Source: Chthoniobacterales bacterium
Lineage (GTDB): Bacteria > Verrucomicrobiota > Verrucomicrobiia > Chthoniobacterales > JACTMZ01
Direction: 5' to 3'
Assembly: GCA_014879535.1 (NCBI GenBank)
Contig: JACSRX010000047.1
Location: 1 to 64,000, forward strand
DNA: 64,000 nt
Shown: one piece after another, positions 27,789-35,473 of the stretch
Layout: every line of letters starts with the position of its first letter
How positions within the stretch are numbered: the stretch's first letter is position 1
Notes under the pieces: generated by a model
The model's database searches: none
What the model saw: only the letters and a program-made list of their open reading frames with translations
What the model was told of the DNA's origin: nothing
Program-made: the position numbers and the translations under genes

Positions 27789-28306
27789 TGAGTTCCGACC
27801 GGAAAAAGCGCGTCCTGTTCGTCTGCAGCGGCAATTACTACCGCAGCCGGCTGGCGGAAATTTTGTTCAACCACGAGGCGTCCCTCCTCGGACTGGACTG
27901 GGAGGCGGAATCACGCGGGCTTCTGGAATCCTCCGGAGACCTGAAGGGAATGTCGGAGCACACCCGGACCTATCTGCGCCTGATGGAACTCGGCGATCTG
28001 GCGGCCAACCCGCGGGACCCCCTTTCCATGACGGTGGAGGATCTCACGGAGGCCGACCTTGTGGTGGGCCTGTGCCGCACGGAACACAGGCCCATGATGG
28101 AAAAGAAGTTCCTGGCCCTCGCCAAGGCCCTGCACAAGGCGGGGAAAATCCGTTACTGGAACATCTACGATATTCCGGGGCGTCCCCACTCGATCGTGAG
28201 GCTGCTCGGCGGCGGCCATAAGGGTCCCCACCAGCCCGCGGACAGCGGAACAGAACATATCGCCTTGGCCATCAAAGTCTTGGCGCAAGAACTGAGAGCC
28301 GGTTGA
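27785..28306 (+). CDS. Low-molecular-weight protein tyrosine phosphatase-like protein
   Basis: 173 aa from ATG at 27785. The P-loop VCSGNYYRSR has Cys14 and Arg20 (C-x5-R), followed by the conserved Ser. A C-terminal Asp lies in NIYDIPGRPHS where the general acid is expected. The tyrosines in the P-loop replace the usual I/C-C residues, so substrate choice may differ (arsenate-reductase-like members share the fold). It is coupled to trmL. Confidence 0.8.
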   Translation: MMSSDRKKRVLFVCSGNYYRSRLAEILFNHEASLLGLDWEAESRGLLESSGDLKGMSEHTRTYLRLMELGDLAANPRDPLSMTVEDLTEADLVVGLCRTEHRPMMEKKFLALAKALHKAGKIRYWNIYDIPGRPHSIVRLLGGGHKGPHQPADSGTEHIALAIKVLAQELRAG

Positions 28307-28399
28307 TTTCCCGGTTTCCCCTCAGGGGAAGGTTCTCCGGACACTGGAAAAGCCACTTTTTACTGGTCAAATCCGGCAGGTTTGGTAAGGTGTTCCACT

Positions 28400-28699
28400 A
28401 TGCCGATTCAGAGAAAAAGTGCGTTCTCACGTCGCCTTCCCGACTTGGTTACCGAGGAATTGGTGAGTGTCCTGTCGAAGAAGAGCTCTTTCGAGTTCAA
28501 GCAACTCTTCGACCTCGTGCACGAGAAACTCCGCAAGCGCAATGCTGCCAGCGGCGGGGAAGAAATGCTCCGCCTCCGTGCCTACGAGAAACTTCAGAAT
28601 CTCGTCTCCCGCGGCATGGTCAAGAAGACCGGGAAAAAATACCGCGGACTCGCTTCCTTGGCCAACGCCTTGGAGCCTGCTGACGCTTCGGCGCGCTGA
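28400..28699 (+). CDS. Small basic winged-helix-like protein of unknown function
   Basis: 99 aa from ATG at 28400, with TAAGGTG upstream. Helical and charged: LVTEELVSVLSKKSSFEFKQLFDLVHEKLRKRN, then MLRLRAYEKLQNLVSRGMVKKTGKKYRGL, which reads like a winged helix ending in a beta-wing. The spacing recalls the C-terminal part of the AT-hook protein at 58347. I do not recognise a named family. It is followed 11 bp later by nuoA. Confidence 0.7.
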   Translation: MPIQRKSAFSRRLPDLVTEELVSVLSKKSSFEFKQLFDLVHEKLRKRNAASGGEEMLRLRAYEKLQNLVSRGMVKKTGKKYRGLASLANALEPADASAR

Positions 28700-28710
28700 C
28701 GTCCGGAGCC

Positions 28711-29088
28711 ATGCTCACCGAGCAATACCTGCCGCTCGCCCTGCACATCTTGGTCGGGGTGGGTCTGGCTGCAGCCATCTTTGTGGCCAGCCTTCTTTTG
28801 GGCCGTGTCGGCAAGCGGACACCGGCCAAGGACATGGCCTACGAATGCGGGATGCCCGTGGGGGAAGCCGCGACACCGCGCTTCAGCGTGAAGTTCTACC
28901 TGGTCGCGATGCTGTTCATCCTCTTCGATATCGAGGTGGTCTTCATGTATCCTTGGGCCGTCGTTTACCGCGACTTTCTGGCACAGCACGGCTCCATCAT
29001 CTTCTGGAGCATGACCGGGTTCATCACCGTGCTGACCATCGGCTACGTTTACGCAATCAAGAAGGGCGCGTTGGACTGGCGCAACTAA
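28711..29088 (+). CDS. nuoA: NADH-quinone oxidoreductase subunit A
   Basis: 125 aa, three membrane helices. Conserved signature: AYECGMPVGEAATPRFSVKFYLVAMLFILFDIEVVFMYPWA, which includes the loop Cys and the acidic residues of helix 2. A GGAG ribosome site precedes the ATG. No other nuo subunit gene is in the window: the next gene is convergent and overlaps its end by 4 bases. The complex I genes of this genome are therefore dispersed, or this is a second copy. Confidence 0.93.
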   Translation: MLTEQYLPLALHILVGVGLAAAIFVASLLLGRVGKRTPAKDMAYECGMPVGEAATPRFSVKFYLVAMLFILFDIEVVFMYPWAVVYRDFLAQHGSIIFWSMTGFITVLTIGYVYAIKKGALDWRN

Positions 29089-30449
29089 GCGAGGGACCTC
29101 TCCAGAAGTTCCGTCAGGAATCGGGTTTCGTCCGGGGAAATGTCAAAAGGCGGCGTGAAGGAGAGAACATTCCCGTGCCGGCCTCCGGCCAGAAGAAGAA
29201 TGCCGGATGTGAGGGCTTCCTGAACGCACCGCGCTGCAGTCACGGAGGCTGGGGACATTCCCGGACCTGTGAGTTCCACCCCCACCAACAACCCCAAGCC
29301 ACGCACCTGCCCGATCGAAGGTGCCTTGATCTCCTGCAACGCCATCCGCAACCCGCGTCCGGCCGCATGCACCTTCTCCGCAACTCCGGGCTGCGCGTGC
29401 TGCCTGAGTGAGGCCACCGCCATGGCACATCCAAGCGGATTGCCGAGAAACGTGCTGGTATGGAGGGCTTCCCCGGACGATTCGGGCCACACATCCATGA
29501 CCTCCTCACGACCGACACAGGCGGAGAGCGGAAACCCCGATGTGAGCGCCTTGCCCAGGCAGATGATGTCCGGCACCACCCCGGAGTGTTCCACGGCAAA
29601 GAGCCGCCCCGTGCGGTTCAGTCCGGTGTAGATCTCATCGACCACGAGGAGAATTTTTTCCTCGTCGCAAATGCGGCGCAGGAGCCGCAAAAAATCCTTC
29701 GGAGGGACGATCTCGCCGCCGCGTCCCTGCACCGGCTCGACCAGAATGGCGCCGATCTCCCGCCGCTCGATCTCGGCCATGATCTTCCCGTGCAAACTTT
29801 CGAGGCAACCGCTGCTGCAGTTGGGAAACTCGCCGCCCTCGAGGGCAAACCCTCCGCCGTGGCCCAGCGGACAGCGGTAGCAATACGGATAGGGCACCGC
29901 GACGGCGAAGCGGCCCAATTGCGATTGGAACGGCGTGCGGAAGAAATCCATCGCGGAGACCTCGAGCGCGCCGTATCCGAGTCCATGATAAGCCCCTTCA
30001 AAGACCAGCACACCGGGCTTGCCGCTGTGCAACATCGCCGTCTTCAGGGCGGCCTCGATGGCATCCGAACCGGAGTTTCCAAGGATGACCTTTCCAGAGC
30101 CAACACCCCACCGCTCAAAGGTCATTTCCACGAGCATTTCGCAAAGTTCCACCTTGGCCTCCGCGGGATGCACGTCTCCCATCACATGGAGGAGACGCGA
30201 GGCCTGAGCCCCAAGCGCCTCGCACACCGGTCGTGCCGAATGCCCCAAACCCGCCACGCCGAAGCCCGACGTGAAATCCAGAAAACGGTTGCCATCCACA
30301 TCCCACACGTTGACCCCCTCGGCACGTTCCCAGAAAACCGGCCAACCGGCGTTGACCATCGTCACATTGCGGGACTCGGCGCGCCTCAGCCGCGCCCCGA
30401 GTTCGCGCGAGCGCGGACCGGGAATCTCCGTTCGCAGCTCCGGCAGCAT
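29085..30449 (-). CDS. Class III PLP-dependent aminotransferase
   Basis: 454 aa from ATG at 30449. Fold-type I class III features: DFTSGFGVAGLGH, LGNSGSDAIEAALKTAM (phosphate binding), YHGLGYGALEVS, LVEPVQGRGGEIVPP, LVVDEIYTGLNRTG and the PLP lysine in LGKALTSGFPLSA. An internal Cys-rich stretch (YCYRCPLGHGG, NCSSGCLESL) is unusual. The substrate is unknown; 4-aminobutyrate/ornithine/glutamate-1-semialdehyde types all share these motifs. It lies 2 bp after the GT5-like gene, so the two are one operon. Confidence 0.88.
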   Translation of the reverse strand: MLPELRTEIPGPRSRELGARLRRAESRNVTMVNAGWPVFWERAEGVNVWDVDGNRFLDFTSGFGVAGLGHSARPVCEALGAQASRLLHVMGDVHPAEAKVELCEMLVEMTFERWGVGSGKVILGNSGSDAIEAALKTAMLHSGKPGVLVFEGAYHGLGYGALEVSAMDFFRTPFQSQLGRFAVAVPYPYCYRCPLGHGGGFALEGGEFPNCSSGCLESLHGKIMAEIERREIGAILVEPVQGRGGEIVPPKDFLRLLRRICDEEKILLVVDEIYTGLNRTGRLFAVEHSGVVPDIICLGKALTSGFPLSACVGREEVMDVWPESSGEALHTSTFLGNPLGCAMAVASLRQHAQPGVAEKVHAAGRGLRMALQEIKAPSIGQVRGLGLLVGVELTGPGMSPASVTAARCVQEALTSGILLLAGGRHGNVLSFTPPFDISPDETRFLTELLERSLA

Positions 30450-30451
30450 GG

Positions 30452-31837
30452 TCAGCGCTGGACGACGTGGCGGAACAGGTCCGCGTGGCGCATGGCAACC
30501 GCCTCCCAGGAGAAATCCGCAGCCGCTGCCCGGACGGTCAAACCGTCCCAAGCGCCGGCACGCCTCAAGTCCATCGCGCGGACGAAATTGTCCCACAACG
30601 CCTCGGGATCATGGCTGTAGAAAACCAGTCCGTTCCCCGGGGCGCCCGCCGGATCGTGGTTTTGGACAATCTCACGCAACCCGGGGCAGGATTGGGCCAA
30701 GGGCACCGCACCGGAACGCATCGCGCAGGCCAAACGCGTGTCGGACGGTTCCAGCGCGTCGGGAAGCAGGACCGCATCGGCCGCCCCGCACACCGCGTGC
30801 CAGTCGGAGGCGTCATCCCTTTCATCCACCAGGAACTTCCCGGGATGCCTCAGGCTGGCGAGCTGCAAAGCCGGCGCCATGGCAAGTCCCGGGGCGCCGA
30901 GAACCACCACTCTCAACGGAAACTCCATCAGCCGGTCGAGCACCGGCAGCAGGATGTCGAGTCCGCGACCTGAGCAAAGACCGGTCGGACAAACGACGAG
31001 CATTCCCTCGGGGCCGAGCGGATCAAGTTTCACGGACGCCAACCAGGATTGACGTGCAGAGACCTTCCGCGCCCGGCCAGCCTCGGATCGCGCATCGATC
31101 CATCCGTTGTAATCGACCCCGGACAAAATCCCGTGAATTTTCGATTCTTCGGATGCCGCCACGCCTTCCAGCCCGCATCCTGCGCCCGGCGTCCGAACCG
31201 CATAAGCCATGCGGGCTCCGGGGAGAACGACGGCAGCGGAGGACAAAATGCCGGCCTTGAGGACGTTGCCCCGACCGTAGAACTCGAACTGCCCGAAGTC
31301 ATCCCACGACAGTCCGGTTTGTGGAAACCTGACAGTGGAAAAATCTCCCTGGAACAGGAAATTGTGAAGCCCCAGCGTGACCGGGACCCCGTCCAGCATC
31401 CTCCACACCGCCACAAGCGCTCCGGGCCAATCGAACGCGTGGAGGACATCCGCAGAGACCGCCTTCGCGATCTCCTGCACGGCACGGGCGAAAAAGGAAA
31501 AGCGCGCGAGGTTGTCCTCGTAGGGCTCCCCGGCAGTGCCGTAAATTCCGGCACGGTCGAAAAACTCGGGCTTCTCCACGAGCGCAAGCTTGAGCCCTCC
31601 CGACTCGGCTTCGGTCCATGCGCCGCGCAGGGTTCCGGACGGTGTGCCGAGCTTGAGGACCCGTCGCCGTCCCCTTGCCAATCCGCGCATTCCCGAAAGC
31701 ACGGGGTAATCGGGCACCGCCACGACGGCTTTCTCACCGACAGCCACGAGCCCGCGGGCCAACCCGGCAACCGTGTCCGCGGTCGCGCCCTCGCTCGCCC
31801 ATGGAGCGATCTCAACCGTGGCCAGCAACACCTTCAC
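30452..31837 (-). CDS. Glycogen/starch synthase-like (GT5) protein, degenerate active site
   Basis: 461 aa from GTG at 31837, chosen because the first strand then begins VKVLLATVEIAPW as in GT5 enzymes; GTG at 31858 is possible. The fold pattern is that of ADP-glucose glycogen synthase: VEIAPWASEG, SADVLHAFDWPGA, and HGILSGVDYNGWID. The KTGGL nucleotide-sugar motif is replaced by SEGATADTVAGL, and the C-terminal E-x7-E region is altered (LEPSDTRLACAMRSGAVP). It may be a non-catalytic or differently specific paralogue. It is cotranscribed with the class III aminotransferase. Confidence 0.75.
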   Translation of the reverse strand: MKVLLATVEIAPWASEGATADTVAGLARGLVAVGEKAVVAVPDYPVLSGMRGLARGRRRVLKLGTPSGTLRGAWTEAESGGLKLALVEKPEFFDRAGIYGTAGEPYEDNLARFSFFARAVQEIAKAVSADVLHAFDWPGALVAVWRMLDGVPVTLGLHNFLFQGDFSTVRFPQTGLSWDDFGQFEFYGRGNVLKAGILSSAAVVLPGARMAYAVRTPGAGCGLEGVAASEESKIHGILSGVDYNGWIDARSEAGRARKVSARQSWLASVKLDPLGPEGMLVVCPTGLCSGRGLDILLPVLDRLMEFPLRVVVLGAPGLAMAPALQLASLRHPGKFLVDERDDASDWHAVCGAADAVLLPDALEPSDTRLACAMRSGAVPLAQSCPGLREIVQNHDPAGAPGNGLVFYSHDPEALWDNFVRAMDLRRAGAWDGLTVRAAAADFSWEAVAMRHADLFRHVVQR

Positions 31838-31925
31838 GGCGCCTGATGTAGCAGGCACGGCCCGTGGTGTCAGTCATGCACTGTGCCGGGGGAAATCCCT
31901 CTTGCCATGCCACGCCTCGTTGGTA

Positions 31926-31942
31926 GCCTAACCTGCTTAGGC
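31926..31942 (+). promoter_or_regulatory. Hairpin abutting the start codon of the PTS IIA gene
   Basis: GCCTAA (31926-31931) and TTAGGC (31937-31942) form a perfect 6-bp stem with loop CCTGC. It ends two bases before the ATG at 31945, where a ribosome-binding site would be. TTGCCA (31902-31907), 16 bases and TAGCCT could be a promoter whose transcript starts in or next to this hairpin. Confidence 0.35.
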
Positions 31943-31944
31943 GC

Positions 31945-32412
31945 ATGACTCTGTCCAGTTTGCTCAAGGTCGGGCAGATAATTCCCGAAATGAAGGCCAC
32001 CGAGCGGTGGCCCGCGATCACCGAAATCGTGGATCTTCTGGTTTCCACACAGCGCATTGATCCGAAACACCGCGACAGCATCCTGGCGGCCCTGAAACAG
32101 CGCGAGGAGACCATGAGCACCGGCATCGGTTTCGGGATCGCCATCCCCCATGCCTCCTCCGAACATGTCACCGAGGTCGTCGCCGCCTTCGGCCGGTCCA
32201 CCGGCGGGATCGAGTTCGACTCGCTCGACAACGAACTGGTCCACTTCATCGTCCTGTTCATCGTGCCCCGCGACCAGTTCCAAGTGCACCTGCGCACGCT
32301 GGCCGCCATCGCCAAGTTCCTCAACGACCGCACCGTGCGGGAGGAGTTGGCCGTCGCGCCGGATGCCGAGGCCATCCTGCAGGTTTTTGCCAGCCGCGGC
32401 GCCCATCGCTGA
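31945..32412 (+). CDS. PTS EIIA-like protein (fructose/PtsN type)
   Basis: 155 aa. EIIA fold with the phosphorylatable His69 in GFGIAIPHASSEHV, preceded by LKQREETMSTGIG, as in PtsN (EIIA-Ntr) and fructose EIIA. No EIIB, EIIC or HPr gene is adjacent, so a regulatory rather than transport role is likely. The stop is followed at once by the argS start codon, so the two are cotranscribed. Confidence 0.88.
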   Translation: MTLSSLLKVGQIIPEMKATERWPAITEIVDLLVSTQRIDPKHRDSILAALKQREETMSTGIGFGIAIPHASSEHVTEVVAAFGRSTGGIEFDSLDNELVHFIVLFIVPRDQFQVHLRTLAAIAKFLNDRTVREELAVAPDAEAILQVFASRGAHR

Positions 32413-34125
32413 ATGAACACCACGCCGCAGGCCGAGCTGACACGGCGGCTCAGGGCGGCGCTTGCCGCCTGCGGTCTTCCCCCGGAGCGCGGGGACGTTG
32501 TCGCCGCCGCCGACACCCGTTTCGGCGACTACCAGGCCAACGCGGCCATGGTGCTCGCGAAGGAGGCGAAGGCCAACCCGAGGCAATTGGCTGCGCAAAT
32601 CTCTGAAGCCTTCGACGGTGGCGGCGTCTGTGCGCGCCCCGAGATCGCCGGGCCCGGCTTCCTGAACTTCCGCCTGAATCCGGAGTGGACCGCCCGTCAA
32701 CTTCTCGCCCTGGTCGGCGATGCACGCTGCGGGGTGCCCGCGGCGGAATCTCCCCAACGGATCATCATCGACTTCAGCTCGCCGAACATCGCCAAGCCGA
32801 TGCACGTGGGCCACATCCGCAGCACCATCCTCGGCGACACCCTGGCACGCATCGCGCGCTTCCTCGGCCACGAAGTCGTCACCGACAACCATCTGGGCGA
32901 CTGGGGCACGCAGTTCGGAAAGGTCCTCTACGGATGGAAACACCTGCTGGACCGCGACGCCCTCCAACGCGATCCCGTGGGAGAGATGACGCGTCTTTAC
33001 CGCGACGTCAACGCCCTCGAACAATCCGATCCGGATGTCCATCGCGCAGCCCGCGACGAGCTGGTCAAGCTGCAGCAGGGCGATCCGGAGAACCGCGCCA
33101 TCTGGAACCAGTTGGTCGAGCTTTCCTGGGCCGAGTTCCAGGACATCTACGACCGCCTCGGCGTGCGCTTCGACGAGCGCCTCGGCGAAAGCTTCTACGA
33201 TCCGGCCCTCGGCCCCTTGGTGGACAAGCTCCTCGACGCGGGCATCGCACAGAAAAGCGAGGGCGCGGTTTGCGTTTTCTTCCCCGAGATCCCCGCGCTG
33301 GCCGACAAACCGTGCCTGATCCGCAAAAGCGACGGCGGATTCCTTTACGCCACCACCGACCTCGCCACGATCGAATACCGGGTTGAGCGTTGGGCCCCGC
33401 ACGCCGTCTGGTATGTGACGGGCGCGCCCCAGCAATTGCACTTTCAGCAGGTCTTCGCCGCGGCAGCACGCATGGGCATCCCCACGCGGCTGGAGCACAT
33501 CGCCTTCGGCAGCATCCTCGGCGAGGACCACAAGCTCATGAAGACGCGGTCCGGCGACAACGTGCCGTTGCGGGATCTCCTCGATGAGGCCGTCGCCCGC
33601 GCCCGCGCGATGATCGAGGACAAGAATCCCGAGCTTCCGGATGCGGAAAAGGACCGCATTTCGCGCATCGTCGGACTCGGCGCGGTCAAATACGCCGAGC
33701 TGTCGCAGCACCGCATGACGGATTATGTCTTCTCCTGGTCGAAGATGCTTTCCCTCCAGGGAAACACGGCACCGTATCTGCAGAATGCCTATGTGAGGGT
33801 GCGGTCGATTTTCCGAAAACTCGGAACCGTTCCCGTGGAGGCGAAGGAAGTCCGCTTCACCGAAGCGACGGAGCTGGCACTCGCCCAAAAGCTCCTCCAG
33901 TTCGGCGAGGTTGTCCCGCTCGTGCTCCACGAGTTCCGGCCGAACCTGCTCGCCAATCACCTGTTCGAGGCGGCAAACGCCTTCCACGCGTTCTACGAGG
34001 CATGCCCCGTGCTCAAGGCGGAGGGCATCACCAGGCATTCCCGCCTCGTGCTGTGCGACGCGACGGCACATGTCCTGAAGAAGGGCCTCGACCTCCTCGG
34101 AGTCGAGGTGCCCGAGCGGATGTAG
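32413..34125 (+). CDS. argS: Arginine--tRNA ligase
   Basis: 570 aa class I synthetase. The N-terminal Add-1 domain is followed by the catalytic domain with HIGH-type HVGH (131-134, in SSPNIAKPMHVGHIRS) and a KMSK-equivalent region HKLMKTRSGDNV. The C-terminal anticodon-binding domain ends LLGVEVPERM, the typical ArgS terminus. The ATG directly follows the stop of the PTS IIA gene. Confidence 0.97.
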   Translation: MNTTPQAELTRRLRAALAACGLPPERGDVVAAADTRFGDYQANAAMVLAKEAKANPRQLAAQISEAFDGGGVCARPEIAGPGFLNFRLNPEWTARQLLALVGDARCGVPAAESPQRIIIDFSSPNIAKPMHVGHIRSTILGDTLARIARFLGHEVVTDNHLGDWGTQFGKVLYGWKHLLDRDALQRDPVGEMTRLYRDVNALEQSDPDVHRAARDELVKLQQGDPENRAIWNQLVELSWAEFQDIYDRLGVRFDERLGESFYDPALGPLVDKLLDAGIAQKSEGAVCVFFPEIPALADKPCLIRKSDGGFLYATTDLATIEYRVERWAPHAVWYVTGAPQQLHFQQVFAAAARMGIPTRLEHIAFGSILGEDHKLMKTRSGDNVPLRDLLDEAVARARAMIEDKNPELPDAEKDRISRIVGLGAVKYAELSQHRMTDYVFSWSKMLSLQGNTAPYLQNAYVRVRSIFRKLGTVPVEAKEVRFTEATELALAQKLLQFGEVVPLVLHEFRPNLLANHLFEAANAFHAFYEACPVLKAEGITRHSRLVLCDATAHVLKKGLDLLGVEVPERM

Positions 34126-34128
34126 CCC

Positions 34129-34836
34129 TCAGCGCCGCCTGGCGGTGAGATCCATCCAGAGCGATTGCCTGAAATACGGCTGGCGCCGGTGGCGGAACCC
34201 CCACCAACCCGCCGCCACGGCCAGCTTGGCCGCCTCGGCGAAGGAAAACGCCCGCTCGGACGACAACCTTGCATCATGGCGCGTCATCGGCTCGCGGTAA
34301 AACAGGCCGGTGAGCGCGAAGATCGCCGCCTGCGCGAGGCGCGACCGGCGCAAGTCCGTGACCAGCGCGGCACCCCTTGTCAGTTCGCGGCACCGCCGCA
34401 GCAGACGGATGGCGTCGGACTCCTCGAGATGGTGCAGGACGAGATTGCTCATCACGACGTCATAAAGCGTCCCGTCGTCGAACGTGAGCATGTCGGCGCG
34501 CACGAACCGGATTTCCGGGAAGGCTTCCGACCGACGCTCCGCGATCACGACCGTCGGTTGCTGGCGCTCCACGGCGGTGACCAAAACGGGGCAGCCCAGG
34601 AGCCGTGCCCTGGCCACAATCGCCCGGGGGATGTCGCCCGCGCCGGTTCCGAGATCGAGAAGGTGCACGGGACGTCCGCGCCTGAGCAGCGGGGTGAGGA
34701 TGTCGAGCACGGTCTTGTGTGCTCCGAAACGGCGGTTGAGCGATTCGAGGTTGGCCAGATCACGCTCCAGCTCGGGCGTCACCGCCTCGGCCACGTCCAT
34801 CCACTCGGGATGGCTTTCTTCAAAGTTGCGGATCAT
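34129..34836 (-). CDS. Class I SAM-dependent methyltransferase
   Basis: 235 aa. SAM motif I is VHLLDLGTGAGDIPRAIV; motif II/III DMLTFDDGTLYDVVMSNLVLHHL is typical of UbiE/Coq5-like small-molecule methyltransferases, and a C-terminal hydrophobic patch (ALTGLFYREPMTRHDA) suggests a lipid-like substrate. It overlaps pgeF by 4 bases as the last gene of the long minus-strand operon and converges on argS with a 3-bp gap. Confidence 0.85.
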   Translation of the reverse strand: MIRNFEESHPEWMDVAEAVTPELERDLANLESLNRRFGAHKTVLDILTPLLRRGRPVHLLDLGTGAGDIPRAIVARARLLGCPVLVTAVERQQPTVVIAERRSEAFPEIRFVRADMLTFDDGTLYDVVMSNLVLHHLEESDAIRLLRRCRELTRGAALVTDLRRSRLAQAAIFALTGLFYREPMTRHDARLSSERAFSFAEAAKLAVAAGWWGFRHRRQPYFRQSLWMDLTARRR

Positions 34837-35471
34837 CGGGAAAGGGTCAACGCGGCCAGCATCCGCCCGGTGCGGCCGCGTTCGACGCGGTAGGAATAAT
34901 AACGGTCAACATGGCGCCCGGTGCAAATTCCGTCATCCAGGACTTCCCGCACACCACGGGCCCGGGCTTGGGCGGCGATGGCCGCCGCAAAGTCGGTCTC
35001 GTAAAGAGGCGGACGGATGCAAGGGCTCAAATGCACCGTGAGATCGGCCGGATCGGCGCCGAAATTTTCCTGCATGACTCCGATCACCTTGCCCGTGATG
35101 TCGAGTGCGGTGCCCGCGCGTCCGGAATGCACAAGCCCGACAGCACGGCCGCGCCGGTCCGCAATGTAAACCGCCGCGCAATCGGCCACGTAAATTCCGA
35201 GCACCAGTCCCGGCTCGGCCGTGACGAGTGCATCGACCTCTGCATGAAAACCAGGGGTTGTCACCACGGCGATCCCGTTCCCATGCACCTGCTCCGCCGT
35301 GGCCAGGAGCTCAGGATCGAAGCCGCGGTCCGCGAGGATTCCCCGATGCGCGGGGGCCAGCCGTGCCAGCGCCGTCTCCCGATCCGTCGCCACATCGACA
35401 CCCGGGATGCGCGGGACAAAAGCGGCACGCGCGCCCTGGACGGATCCCAAGGGCTCGAAGTCCACCGCCAC
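34833..35471 (-). CDS. pgeF: PgeF/YfiH family laccase-domain protein (purine nucleoside phosphorylase)
   Basis: 212 aa with GTG start. Family landmarks: TAEQVHGNGIAVV (first zinc His), VADCAAVYIADRRG (Cys ligand), GLVHSGRAGTALDITGKVIGVM (second His), then LSPCIRPPLYE and HVDRYYSYRVERGRTGRMLA at the C-terminus. YfiH proteins edit peptidoglycan precursors or act as purine phosphorylases/deaminases. The usual H(A/S)GWRG reads HSGRAG here, lacking the Trp. It starts 2 bp after the TolC gene stop. Confidence 0.88.
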   Translation of the reverse strand: MAVDFEPLGSVQGARAAFVPRIPGVDVATDRETALARLAPAHRGILADRGFDPELLATAEQVHGNGIAVVTTPGFHAEVDALVTAEPGLVLGIYVADCAAVYIADRRGRAVGLVHSGRAGTALDITGKVIGVMQENFGADPADLTVHLSPCIRPPLYETDFAAAIAAQARARGVREVLDDGICTGRHVDRYYSYRVERGRTGRMLAALTLSR

Positions 35472-35473
35472 GG

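Noticed and set aside
31870-34071. A 733-codon minus-strand frame across argS
   Set aside because: Antisense shadow of argS and the PTS IIA gene, with low-complexity composition and no known motifs.
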